Below, piece after piece: positions 16,694 to 25,007 of a stretch of 64,000 nt of DNA (position 1 is its first letter; each line of letters starts with the position of its first letter). Source of the DNA: Acidobacteriota bacterium (GTDB lineage: Bacteria > Acidobacteriota > Terriglobia > UBA7540); the NCBI GenBank assembly GCA_902812365.1, contig CADDZC010000012.1, forward strand, positions 1 to 64,000, given 5' to 3'. The position numbers were made by a program, and so were the translations under genes. The notes under the pieces were generated by a model. That model worked only from the letters and a program-made list of their open reading frames with translations, was not told the DNA's origin and did no database searches.

Positions 16694-17953
16694 ATGCGCC
16701 TACCGCCCATCCATTGGCTGCCGGTCGTCATTTTCCTCGCCACCTACGCCTTGATCGCCGTGGAAAGCCGCGCCGCCAGTTATCTGGACCGCACCGCGGC
16801 GGCCTTTTGCGGAGCCGTGGCCATGGTCGTCGCCCGCGTGCTGCCGCTCGAGGCGGCCTACCAGGTCATCGACTGGAACACGATTGTGTTCCTGCTGGGC
16901 ATTATGATTCTGGTGGCGCACTTTCGCGTCTCCGGATTCTTCGACTGGATCGCCTGCCGCGTCGCGGCCTCGGCGCGCACCCGCCGACACCTTCTGGCCC
17001 TTCTCGTCTTCACCTCGGGAATCCTCTCCGCCTTCTTTGTCAATGATACGGTCTGCCTCATCTTTACGCCCATCGTGCTGGTGGTCACCGACCGGCTGGC
17101 GCTTCCCGCCAAATCCTACATCATCGCTCTCGCCACCTCGGCCAACATCGGCTCGGTGATGTCGGTCACCGGCAACCCGCAGAATGCCGCCATCGGCATT
17201 TCGGCCGGCTTCTCGTTCCTCGGGTTCCTGGCCCACCTGGCGCCCGTGTCGCTGGTGGGCCTGGTCCTGAACTTCGCGCTCCTCGCCGCCATCTTCCGGC
17301 GCGACCTGAGCGGCGGCCCCCTCGAGGCCGTCGCCGGCCTTCCGGCCGCCGTGGACCGCGTCCTGCTCGCCAAATGCTTGCTCGCTGCTTCGCTCGTCGT
17401 GGTGCTGTGGATCTTCAACTTTTCCTTTCCGCTCGTGGCCATCTCCGTGGGCGCCTTGATCCTGATCATCGGCCGCGTGAAGTCGGGATTCATTCACCAG
17501 TCGGTGGACTGGGCGCTGCTACTCTTCTTTGCGTCTCTGTTCGTGGTCATCCGCGGATTCGAGCTTTCCGGTGCCACCGGCTATCTGATTCGACGCTTCG
17601 AGCCGGGATTGGAGGGGGGAGTGGTGGCGCAATTGTTGAGCTTGAGCGGAGCCATGGTGGTGCTCTCGAACCTCGTCAGCAACGTGCCCGCCGTCCTGTT
17701 GCTGCGGCCGCTGGTTCAAACGCTGGCCCATCGCCACTTCGTCTGGCTGGCCCTGGCCGCCTCGAGTACCTTGGCAGGAAACTGCACGCCGTTCGGCTCC
17801 ATCGCCAATCTGATCGTCTTGCAGCAGGCCAGTAAGAAGACCCATCTTTCGTTCTGGCAATTCACGAAGGTCGGGCTGGTCGTCACTGTGGTCACCACCG
17901 GGGCGGCGATCGGCATCCTGATCCTGGAGTCCGCGCTCTTTCCCGGGCTCTGA
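16694..17953 (+). CDS. ArsB/NhaD/SLC13-superfamily ion permease
   Basis: 419 residues with about eleven membrane helices. Two related re-entrant motifs mark the ion transporter superfamily: FVNDTVCLIFTPIVL followed by SANIGSVMSVTGNPQN in the first half, and SNLVSNVPAVLLLRPL followed by SSTLAGNCTPFGSIANL in the second. Members exchange or cotransport Na+ or H+ with anions, arsenite or carboxylates. Sequence alone does not tell which, and no arsenic genes are nearby. The start (ATG 16694) is divergent from dnaE; no strong ribosome-binding site is seen. Confidence 0.85.
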   Translation: MRLPPIHWLPVVIFLATYALIAVESRAASYLDRTAAAFCGAVAMVVARVLPLEAAYQVIDWNTIVFLLGIMILVAHFRVSGFFDWIACRVAASARTRRHLLALLVFTSGILSAFFVNDTVCLIFTPIVLVVTDRLALPAKSYIIALATSANIGSVMSVTGNPQNAAIGISAGFSFLGFLAHLAPVSLVGLVLNFALLAAIFRRDLSGGPLEAVAGLPAAVDRVLLAKCLLAASLVVVLWIFNFSFPLVAISVGALILIIGRVKSGFIHQSVDWALLLFFASLFVVIRGFELSGATGYLIRRFEPGLEGGVVAQLLSLSGAMVVLSNLVSNVPAVLLLRPLVQTLAHRHFVWLALAASSTLAGNCTPFGSIANLIVLQQASKKTHLSFWQFTKVGLVVTVVTTGAAIGILILESALFPGL

Positions 17954-18012
17954 GCGAAAGCCCTTGCGCCCCCGGCGGCTTTTCCCCACAATGGTGCCCG
18001 AGGGCCGGTGCC

Positions 18013-18459
18013 ATGGACGATCGCGAGCTGCTCGACACGATGCTCCGCCTGGTGGCCAGCGAACCCTCCGAGCGGGGCTTGATGGCCAAGGGCGTGGCGT
18101 TGCTGGCCCGCGAGCGCCCGCATTTCAATTGGATCGGGGTCTATCTGCTGCAGGGCGGCATGCTGGTGCTCGGACCTTTTGTGGGCAAGCCCACTCCGCA
18201 CGTGCGGATTCCCCTCGGCCAGGGCATCTGCGGCGCGGCGGCCCAAAGCGGCCAAACGATCGTTGTGGATGACGTGCAGGCCGACCCGCGATATCTGGCC
18301 TGCAGTCTCGAGACACGATCCGAGATCGTGGTGCCGATCGTGCGCAACGGCCGCGTGCTCGGCGAAATTGACGTCGACAGCGATGCCCCGGCGGCGTTCT
18401 CCGAGGCCGACCGTCTTTTGCTGGAGGCGGTGGCGAAGATTTTTGCCTCCCGATTGTGA
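18013..18459 (+). CDS. GAF-domain protein of the free methionine-(R)-sulfoxide reductase family
   Basis: 148 residues, a single GAF domain. The layout matches MsrC/fRMsr: FNWIGVYLLQGG, LVLGPFVGKP, VRIPLGQGICG and YLACSLETRSEIVVPI. In characterised enzymes three cysteines matter. The ones in GxCG (Cys73) and xAC (Cys97, the catalytic position) are present. The resolving cysteine just before VRIP is absent: the protein reads GKPTPHVRIP where the E. coli enzyme has GKIACVRIP. It may therefore recycle differently or only bind ligand. It sits 59 bases after the permease on the same strand. Confidence 0.8.
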   Translation: MDDRELLDTMLRLVASEPSERGLMAKGVALLARERPHFNWIGVYLLQGGMLVLGPFVGKPTPHVRIPLGQGICGAAAQSGQTIVVDDVQADPRYLACSLETRSEIVVPIVRNGRVLGEIDVDSDAPAAFSEADRLLLEAVAKIFASRL

Positions 18460-18579
18460 CCGCGCGGTCCGGCGGGGCCGTTCAGCGCCGGGCTCCAGCC
18501 GATCACCCCGGCGGCGGGCGGCGCGCGGCGCGCGCCGCACTCATCCAGCCTTCAGTTGCCTTCTCGCCCGACTCGCCTG

Positions 18580-19452
18580 ATGAGCAAGCGCGCTCAAGCC
18601 GAGCTGATGTTGGTGGTGATCACGTTCGTGTGGGGCGCGACGTTTGTGGTGGTCAAGGCGGCGCTGGCGGAAGCCTCGCCGATGGCCTTTGTGGCGCTTC
18701 GGTTTCTCTTGGCGGGAATCTTGCTGTTCGCGGTGCTCGCCCGGCGGGCTCGAGCGCCCTGGGGCCGGGCGGTCGCAGCGGGGGCTGTTTTAGCCCTGTT
18801 TCTTTTTGCCGGGTTTTACTTTCAGACGTGGGGGCTGGTCTATACGACGGCCGCAAAGTCGGCCTTCATCACCGGCTTCAGCGTCATCCTCGTGCCGATC
18901 CTGGCCGCCTTCGAGGGCAGCCGCCTGGGTGCGTTTAACATCGCCGGCGCCCTCGCGGGACTTGCTGGCATCTATATCCTCGCCGCGCCTTCCGGCGCCG
19001 AGGGCGTCAACCGCGGTGATGTCCTGACCGTCCTCGCTGCTGTCTCGTTCGCCGTTCACATCGTGCTGGTGGGCCGCTACACGAAGCGGATCGCCTTCGA
19101 GCAGCTCGTCCCGGTACAGGTCCTGGGGGTGGGAGTCTTGGCCGTGGCGGCTGTGCCGCTTGACCCCGGCTTCAAGCTCCATTGGACGCCGGGCCTCGCG
19201 GCCGCCATCCTCGTGACGTCCGTGTTCGCCACCGCCTTGGCGTTCACTGTGCAAAACTGGGCGCAACAGTACACGCCGGCCCCGCACACCGCCTTAATCT
19301 TCGCGCTCGAGCCGGTTTTCGCGGGCTTGACCTCTCATTTCGCGGCGGGCGAACGGCTGGGGGGCCGAGCACTCGCCGGCTCGGCGCTGATCCTGGCCGG
19401 CATGTTGCTTTCAGAGTTGCGGAGCGGGAAGCCGGCGGCCATCGAGGGCTGA
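18580..19452 (+). CDS. EamA/DMT-superfamily transporter
   Basis: 290 residues with ten predicted helices arranged as two EamA repeats (about 5-135 and 145-285). Marker segments are FVWGATFVVVKAAL near the start, ALRFLLAG and ALIFALEPVFAGL near the end. The family exports or imports small metabolites; the substrate cannot be read from sequence. I start at ATG 18580 (MSKRAQAEL); an in-frame TTG at 18556 would add 8 residues but lacks a better ribosome-binding site. It converges with the prsT-like gene, 53 bases apart. Confidence 0.85.
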   Translation: MSKRAQAELMLVVITFVWGATFVVVKAALAEASPMAFVALRFLLAGILLFAVLARRARAPWGRAVAAGAVLALFLFAGFYFQTWGLVYTTAAKSAFITGFSVILVPILAAFEGSRLGAFNIAGALAGLAGIYILAAPSGAEGVNRGDVLTVLAAVSFAVHIVLVGRYTKRIAFEQLVPVQVLGVGVLAVAAVPLDPGFKLHWTPGLAAAILVTSVFATALAFTVQNWAQQYTPAPHTALIFALEPVFAGLTSHFAAGERLGGRALAGSALILAGMLLSELRSGKPAAIEG

Positions 19453-19505
19453 CGGGGACGGCCCTTCGGCGCGGCGAACCGGAAGGCTGCCCGGGGGCCG
19501 GCCCG

Positions 19506-21791
19506 CTACGCCCCTTGCTTGAGCTGCGCCAACAGTTGGCGAATTTCAGCGTTGCGGTCGGAATTGGGGGCGAGCTTCAGAGCCTTTTCGAGCTCGCTTC
19601 GGGCGCGGGCGTTGTCGCCGAGCCGGTGGTACGTGAGGCCGAGATGATAGTGCAAACTTGGGTCGCCCGGCAGTTGGCTGACAGCTTCCTGGAAGAGCGG
19701 CAGGCCGAGCCGATACGCACCCTTTTTGTAATAGACCCAGCCGAGCGTATCCGCGACGTTCGGGGAATGCGGCAGGTTGCGCCGCGCCGATTGGGCCAAA
19801 GACAGCGCGGTATCGAGATCGCCGCCGTTCTCGACCATCAGATAGGCCAGGTCGTTGGCGGCTTGGGGCTGGTTTGGCTGAATCTGCAGCGCCTGCTGGT
19901 AGGCGGATTCCGCCCGCCGCCAGTCGCCCTCGGCCTGGTGCAGATCACCGAGCATCAAGTGGAGGGCCACGGCGCGCGGGTTGGTCTGAAGGCCCTTTTC
20001 AACCGTGGCCACCGCTTCGGCGCGGGCGCCCTGGTTCTTTTCCACTTGCGCCAGCAGCAGCCAGGCGGCCACATCATGGGGATCGAGGCCGGTTGCCTTT
20101 TCCAAATCCGACCGGGCGCCGGCGAGGTTTTTGCCCGCCATCAGCAGTTGACTGTGGAGCACCAGGAAGCCGGGGCTGTTGGGCACTTTGAGCATCTGCC
20201 GCTCAAGGCGCGCCCGTGCCTTGGCGAATTGCTTCTCGGCCAGATACGTATTGGCCAGGCCCTGCATCGCCTCAACCATTCCCGGATCGCGGTCGAGCGC
20301 CTCTTCAAAGAGCTTTTCCGCCTCGGGGTAACGCTTCTCGGACCAACGCAGGGCTGCGAGCCGGGCATAACCGACCGGATTCTGCGGGGCCACGGCGATC
20401 GCCTTTTGCAGATTACTCTCGGCTCCGGAGGTATCGTTTTGGGCGGCACGAGCGCTGGCCTCGAGCACGTACCCTTCCGCTGACGCGGGAACGGCCTTGA
20501 TGATGGCCTGCGCGCTGTCTTCGAGTAGCCTCACGTCTCCCTTGCGGAGGGCGACCTCGGCCAGAGCGCGCTGGGCTTCTACCATTTGCGGGCGGAGTTG
20601 GACCGCCTCGCGCCACTGCTGCTCGGCCTGCCCCGCGTCGCCGTTGGCATGAAAAGCGTTCCCTAAGACGAAGTGGACAACCGGATTATCCGGCTCGTTT
20701 TTGAGGGCCGCTTCGAGAGGCTGGATGGCATCAGCCGCGCGGCCGCCGGCGATCAGAATCTCACCGCGATAAACCAGGGCCGGAACATTCTTGCTATTCT
20801 TGCGCAGCAGTTCGTCGTCCAGCTTCGAGGCGTCGTCGAGTCGATGCTCTTGGATCAGAAGCTGGATGTAATTCATCTTGGCCAGCTGATCTTTGGGGTG
20901 CTCGCGGCAGATGGAGGCATACTCGGCCACCGCTTTCTGCGGCTCTCCGAAGCGATAATAATAGTCGGCCAGCATGCGGTAAGCCTGAGGGTCGTCGGGG
21001 ATGGCTCGCTTGGCGTCGATCATCACTTGCTCGGCTGGCGAGCGTTGTCCTTCGGCCAAGTAGAAGCGGGCCAGAGCCAGGCGGGCTGTCGAGTTCTTGG
21101 GTTGCTGCGCAACAGCCCGCTGGAAAATCTGCTCCGCTTCCGGAAATCGCCGCTGCCGCAGGTAAAAGTTCCCCAGGGCCAGCAGGGCAGAAAGAGACTT
21201 CGGGTCGAGCTCGATAGCCTTTTTGAAACTCTCTTCGGCTTTCGCCGTCTGCTGCGCGTCGAGTTGAAGATAGGCCAGATTGAGATAGGATTGACCTTGG
21301 TTGGGAGCCAGATCGATGGCTCCCTGCATCTCCTGGAGCGAAGCTTCAATATTGTTGAGGGCGGCGTAAGAGTTGGCAAGCAGGATGCGGCCGGCGACGC
21401 TATTGGGATCCTTTTTCAGGACGGCCTCGGCGATGGTCTGGGCGCGATGGAATTGCCGCGCGGCCAGCAGCAGGTTCCCGAGGTCAATCTGCGCCTGAAG
21501 GTTGTTCGGATCATCCTCGGTGGCGCGAACCAATTCCTGATAGGCGCTGCTCCAGATACCCAGCTTCAGATAACACTTCGCCAGCTTGTAATGGGCCTCG
21601 GCGTACTTGGAATCCAACTTGATGGCGTTCGAGTACTCGAGCATGGCGTCCCGATACCGCGCCTTAGAGAAATAGCTATCTCCGCTTGCTAAGTATTTGT
21701 TTTTGCGGATGTTAGGGTCGCGAGAGCACCCGGTGGCCAAGCTGAAGGCTACGACTATCCCATAGAACTTCGCAACGGAACGCTCTCTCAT
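19506..21791 (-). CDS. TPR lipoprotein of the exosortase/PEP-CTERM system (PrsT-like)
   Basis: 761 residues. A lipoprotein signal (MRERSVAKFYGIVVAFSLA, then TGC) places the acylated cysteine at residue 22. The rest is about twenty TPR units running to the C-terminus (ALQIQPNQPQAANDLAYLM, DTLGWVYYKKGAYRLGLPLF). A TPR lipoprotein beside an exosortase and EpsI is the hallmark of the PEP-CTERM system PrsT family, which is somewhat longer (about 900 residues). I start at ATG 21791, which has GAGAAGG 6 bases upstream, rather than at an upstream in-frame ATG (21830) that would put 13 residues before the lipoprotein signal. It is the third gene of an xrt-epsI-prsT unit. Confidence 0.8.
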   Translation of the reverse strand: MRERSVAKFYGIVVAFSLATGCSRDPNIRKNKYLASGDSYFSKARYRDAMLEYSNAIKLDSKYAEAHYKLAKCYLKLGIWSSAYQELVRATEDDPNNLQAQIDLGNLLLAARQFHRAQTIAEAVLKKDPNSVAGRILLANSYAALNNIEASLQEMQGAIDLAPNQGQSYLNLAYLQLDAQQTAKAEESFKKAIELDPKSLSALLALGNFYLRQRRFPEAEQIFQRAVAQQPKNSTARLALARFYLAEGQRSPAEQVMIDAKRAIPDDPQAYRMLADYYYRFGEPQKAVAEYASICREHPKDQLAKMNYIQLLIQEHRLDDASKLDDELLRKNSKNVPALVYRGEILIAGGRAADAIQPLEAALKNEPDNPVVHFVLGNAFHANGDAGQAEQQWREAVQLRPQMVEAQRALAEVALRKGDVRLLEDSAQAIIKAVPASAEGYVLEASARAAQNDTSGAESNLQKAIAVAPQNPVGYARLAALRWSEKRYPEAEKLFEEALDRDPGMVEAMQGLANTYLAEKQFAKARARLERQMLKVPNSPGFLVLHSQLLMAGKNLAGARSDLEKATGLDPHDVAAWLLLAQVEKNQGARAEAVATVEKGLQTNPRAVALHLMLGDLHQAEGDWRRAESAYQQALQIQPNQPQAANDLAYLMVENGGDLDTALSLAQSARRNLPHSPNVADTLGWVYYKKGAYRLGLPLFQEAVSQLPGDPSLHYHLGLTYHRLGDNARARSELEKALKLAPNSDRNAEIRQLLAQLKQGA

Positions 21792-21803
21792 GGTTAACCT
21801 TCT

Positions 21804-21813
21804 CAGACGTCTG
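21804..21813. promoter_or_regulatory. Perfect 10-bp palindrome upstream of the TPR lipoprotein
   Basis: CAGACGTCTG is a perfect palindrome, 12 bases before the start of the prsT-like gene and next to a T-run on the plus strand. It might be an operator. Palindromes of this size are not rare. Confidence 0.25.
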
Positions 21814-21935
21814 TTTTTTAACGTTTCCATCCGGGCGACAACGCAGCTGCCGTCATCACGGCGATTGGGCCCGCCTCAGCCCGAGAATCCAATGCCCCCG
21901 CGCCCGGTGTCTCCGTCGCCTCAAGTCCCCAGGAC

Positions 21936-22589
21936 TCACCTCGGGATATAGTTTCCCAATAAGGGCACAACCTGGCTGGCAAAGGCGATAATCCTTTGCA
22001 CGCCGCTGTCGGGACTTTCGCCGTCGCCAAGAGGCGTAATGAGCCGCACCAGAGCTCCGTCGGTTCGGTTGAGGCGAATCGCGTCCTCAACCAAGTAAAA
22101 CCTTGCCAGATAAGCACTTGCCTCCGTTCGATTATGCGATTGGTACCAGTAGACGACGATTTGGCGATCCGCCCCGCGCGCGATCACCCACTGGTTCGCC
22201 GTGATCCGGGCACCGCCCGCCAAATTCAAGGAGGTCCGCTTGGAGACGACCGGAATCCATCCACTGCCGGGTAGGCAGTGGGCTGGATCATGAATCGTGT
22301 CATTGCTTCGCTGGCTGGGGAAATAGGCGATAAACAGGTCAACATAGGAATCCTCGGGCGCTTGATAGAGGCGTTCGATAAACTCGCCGGGCCCGAGGAT
22401 GGCTCGGGTTTCTGAGTCTAGCTCTATATCTTTGATATCACGCCACTTACCAACTTCAAGGGGAAATGAATCGAGGCCTTCGTGGGGAGGCAACTGCTCG
22501 GGGCGGCTGCGAGCATCCAGAAACAGCACCGTGAGGGCCATCACCGTGGCGAGGGGTAGAAAGCGCGTCCAGGGAGTTGCCCGCGTCAC
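21936..22589 (-). CDS. epsI: EpsI-family exosortase partner protein
   Basis: 217 residues: an N-terminal membrane segment (FLPLATVMALTVLFL) and a periplasmic EpsI domain. The conserved HDPAHCLPGSGW motif contains the only cysteine, and YWYQSHNR is a second family landmark. EpsI is found beside or fused to EpsH/exosortase; its biochemical role is unproven. I use GTG 22589, which has GGAGG seven bases upstream and overlaps the exosortase stop by 4 bases (GTGA). The in-frame GTG at 22613 is less likely. In many genomes this domain is fused to the C-terminus of exosortase; here it is a separate coupled gene. Confidence 0.85.
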   Translation of the reverse strand: MTRATPWTRFLPLATVMALTVLFLDARSRPEQLPPHEGLDSFPLEVGKWRDIKDIELDSETRAILGPGEFIERLYQAPEDSYVDLFIAYFPSQRSNDTIHDPAHCLPGSGWIPVVSKRTSLNLAGGARITANQWVIARGADRQIVVYWYQSHNRTEASAYLARFYLVEDAIRLNRTDGALVRLITPLGDGESPDSGVQRIIAFASQVVPLLGNYIPR

Positions 22590-23533
22590 GTCTTCGCCTC
22601 CAAATGTCTCCACTGCAGTAACTTACAAATAACGCCGTGGGTCAGAAATAGCAAAGTCATGGACAGAATGAAAATCACCCAGCCGGAAAACTCATGAAAG
22701 AAACCTTGGGCCAAGTCAGGGTCCCAATACAAGCCCATGAGCCCCGTGCCCATAATCCTTAACCCATTTGTAATCACAGCGATAGGAGCCGATACTAACG
22801 CCAGGACGACCCGCACCGAAAGGCGCGGCTCCAGAAAGTAGCCGTACATAACGGCGAGTGTGATGAGAGAAACGAGCGAGCGAATGCCGCTGCATGCTTC
22901 CACCACTTCGAGCGACATGCTCGATAGCTGGATGACGTTACCTTGCTGCAGTACGGGAACACCCAAAAGTCCTAACAAGGAGCTGGCCAAATCCGAGGCG
23001 AAAAACTGCAGTGGCAGCGTCACTTGGTTCATGATGATGGCCGGCAGGGGAACACCCAGAAATAGGACGGCCCACGGAAACAGCACGGCGCGAAATCGTT
23101 GCCATCCGCCATAGTAAACGACGAGGCCCGCGAGCAACAGGAGAAGTGAAGATCGGGAAAGAAACAACTCGGAGCCCAGCACCCCCACGACCAGCTCGGC
23201 CATGGCCGCCACAACCATCACCAAGCCGAACCAAGCCGGTTGGGGTGGGACGGCTCGCCATCGCGTCCGTTCCCGCCAAAGGACGTAGGCGCAAAAGGGT
23301 ACGATAATGAAGCCATGGGAAAAATTGGGGTCTTGCCACCACTGGACTACCAGTTTGGCCACAATGCGGGCGTACAGGATACCGATCAGTCCCGCCAATA
23401 CGGCCGCTTCTACCCACCAAAACCGCGGCGAGAGGGATTTTCGATGCGACTCGAGCGTGGTCTGAGGCGCATCGACTCGGTTCGTAGAAACGGAAAGAGA
23501 CAAGTAAGCTCCCCTGCCCCCAAAAGCAATCAC
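22586..23533 (-). CDS. Exosortase (EpsH/XrtA-like transpeptidase)
   Basis: 315 residues with about eight membrane helices. All catalytic features are present: Cys214 in EACSGIRSL, Arg259 in NGLRI and His280 in FFHEFSGW. Exosortases cleave C-terminal sorting signals such as PEP-CTERM at the inner membrane and are thought to transfer the protein to a glycan or envelope component. The first ~35 residues are extra and polar. GTG 23533 is annotated; TTG 23503, preceded by AGGGGAG, is a plausible alternative. The stop overlaps epsI. The neighbouring polysaccharide operon fits the usual EpsH context. No protein in this window ends with a recognisable sorting signal. Confidence 0.92.
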   Translation of the reverse strand: MIAFGGRGAYLSLSVSTNRVDAPQTTLESHRKSLSPRFWWVEAAVLAGLIGILYARIVAKLVVQWWQDPNFSHGFIIVPFCAYVLWRERTRWRAVPPQPAWFGLVMVVAAMAELVVGVLGSELFLSRSSLLLLLAGLVVYYGGWQRFRAVLFPWAVLFLGVPLPAIIMNQVTLPLQFFASDLASSLLGLLGVPVLQQGNVIQLSSMSLEVVEACSGIRSLVSLITLAVMYGYFLEPRLSVRVVLALVSAPIAVITNGLRIMGTGLMGLYWDPDLAQGFFHEFSGWVIFILSMTLLFLTHGVICKLLQWRHLEAKT

Positions 23534-23567
23534 GCTTCCAAGTAGCGACTCACCACTTCCGTCGTCT

Positions 23568-23596
23568 ATTCTACCTAAGCTTGACCCGAGTGTCTC
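23568..23596 (-). promoter_or_regulatory. Sigma70-like promoter candidate for the exosortase unit
   Basis: On the minus strand GAGACA (23591-23596) is followed after 17 bases by TAGAAT (23568-23573), matching 4 of 6 and 5 of 6 consensus bases. It points at xrt, whose start is 35 bases downstream. Confidence 0.35.
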
Positions 23597-23750
23597 CCCC
23601 CTTAACCTTGGCCATCTTCTTTTGTACTGCGGAGTTATGATGGCCTGCCGCGATCGGCGCGTTTCATCAATGGAGGCTCGCAGAAGCGGTGGGTTCGGCC
23701 CTTGGTTCGCCAGTTTTTCGGGCGGGCAAGGCTACCAAAGCGGAAAAAAT

Positions 23751-23767
23751 TTTCCACTAAGTGGAAA
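23751..23767. promoter_or_regulatory. Perfect palindrome, candidate operator
   Basis: TTTCCACTAAGTGGAAA has two perfect 8-base arms around one central base. It lies in an AT-rich patch between the divergent xrt and regulator genes, a typical place for an autoregulatory site. The adjacent Fis-type regulator binds as a dimer and could use it. That link is inference. Confidence 0.5.
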
Positions 23768-23953
23768 TGAGGCGGGACGGAATGGTATGAAGATTTAGCC
23801 CTCACGAAGCCAGTATATCTCTAATCGACTGGGTTAAAAGCAGTTAAGGCGGTTGTCCGGCCTGCCCCGAGGAGCGTTTCACGGTGGCAACCGTCGTGCG
23901 AGCACCACGTCGGGACTTGGGTGGTATTCTGTGTACCCGGCGGTTGCCAGGAA

Positions 23954-24952
23954 ATGCCAGAAGAAACCTACAGGGTCGTGACGGCAAGCGGTTCCGTTCC
24001 GGCGCCGGCCGTTCGATCGTTTGTGCCGTGGGCAAGCCCGGCAATGCGGGCGGTCGACTGGCTGGCCGCCGAGATTGCTTCGACCGCGATTCCCGTCCTG
24101 CTGGTGGGCGAACGGGGTACCGGCAAGGACGTCGTGGCGGCCCAGATCCACGCGCGGTCACCTCGGCAGAGCGGTAGGCTGGTGAAGCTGGATTGTGCGG
24201 CGCTGACCCCCGACGCCCTGGATCGGCTTTTTGCCGGACACGGCAACGGTAACGGGGCGGCGGAGGAAAGGACGACGGTGTTACTGGACGAAGTCAGCGA
24301 ACTTCACCCCGCCTGCCAAGCGGGTTTGCTGGAAGCGCTGTCGTTCGCCGACGGACGATCCGGCCGGCCGGCGGGAAGGGTTGGGGTGATCTCGGCCACC
24401 CGGCACAATCTGGAAGAGGCGGTTCGAGGCGGCCGGTTTTTAGACGCGCTGTACTACCGGATCGGCGGGATCACTCTGCGGTTGCCTCCGCTGCGGCATC
24501 GCCGCGAAGACATTGCCCCGCTGGCGGATTTTTTCCTTGCCGAGTACGCGGCCGTGTTAGCCCAGCCGCGGCCGTCGCTGAGCGCGCGCGGGCTCGAAAC
24601 GCTCATGAATTACGGGTGGCCGGACAACATCTGGGAACTGGAAAGGGTGATGAAGCGACTCGCGGCGCTCGGCGACGAAAGCTTAGCCCTGGCCGCGCTC
24701 CGCTGGCCGCACCAAGCGGCACCGCCCGGCGACAACGGGGGCTCGGTGCGCCCGCTCAAAGAGGCGGCCCGCGCGGCTTCTCGCCAGGCGGAACGGCGAT
24801 TGATCCTGCAGGTGCTCGAGCAGACTCGCTGGAACCGCAAGCGCGCCGCCCGCCAACTGCAGATCAGTTACAAGGCTCTGCTGTACAAACTCAAGCAGAT
24901 CGGCTTGGACGATGAACCGGGGGAGCCCGGGCCGCCGCCGAAGGCATCCTGA
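23954..24952 (+). CDS. AAA+ / Fis-type transcription regulator lacking receiver and GAFTGA loop
   Basis: 332 residues. An NtrC-type AAA+ domain starts directly after about 25 residues: Walker A is GERGTGKD and Walker B is VLLDEV. Further on come GVISATRHNLEEAV, LYYRIGGITLRLPPLRHRREDI (sensor and Arg region) and GWPDNIWELERVM. The C-terminus is a Fis-type helix-turn-helix (WNRKRAARQLQISYKALLYKLKQIG). Two expected parts are missing: the N-terminal receiver found in PEP-CTERM regulators (PrsR), and the GAFTGA sigma54-contact loop, replaced by AGHGNGNGAAEE. It probably does not remodel sigma54 in the standard way. ATG 23954 is chosen; GTG 23921 would add 11 residues. The export operon starts 55 bases downstream. 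Confidence 0.8.
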   Translation: MPEETYRVVTASGSVPAPAVRSFVPWASPAMRAVDWLAAEIASTAIPVLLVGERGTGKDVVAAQIHARSPRQSGRLVKLDCAALTPDALDRLFAGHGNGNGAAEERTTVLLDEVSELHPACQAGLLEALSFADGRSGRPAGRVGVISATRHNLEEAVRGGRFLDALYYRIGGITLRLPPLRHRREDIAPLADFFLAEYAAVLAQPRPSLSARGLETLMNYGWPDNIWELERVMKRLAALGDESLALAALRWPHQAAPPGDNGGSVRPLKEAARAASRQAERRLILQVLEQTRWNRKRAARQLQISYKALLYKLKQIGLDDEPGEPGPPPKAS

Positions 24953-25007
24953 ACGGGCGGCTCGAAGGGGGTGCGAAGCGGAGAAGATAAGGAGGAACAG
25001 CAAAGCG

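Larger units (their letters stand above)
23534..23953. other. Divergent control region between exosortase and regulator genes
   Basis: 420 bases hold the start regions of xrt (minus) and of the AAA+/Fis regulator (plus). I find a minus-strand promoter candidate (23568-23596) and a 17-bp palindrome (23751-23767), but no sigma54-type GG-N10-GC promoter and no supportable small gene. Confidence 0.6.

Noticed and set aside
14968-17046. A 692-codon plus-strand open frame opposite dnaE
   Set aside because: Antisense to dnaE for most of its length and then out of frame with the real permease gene.
23534-23953. Sigma54 (GG-N10-GC) promoter for the exosortase genes
   Set aside because: No properly spaced TGGC...TGC pair was found on either strand.
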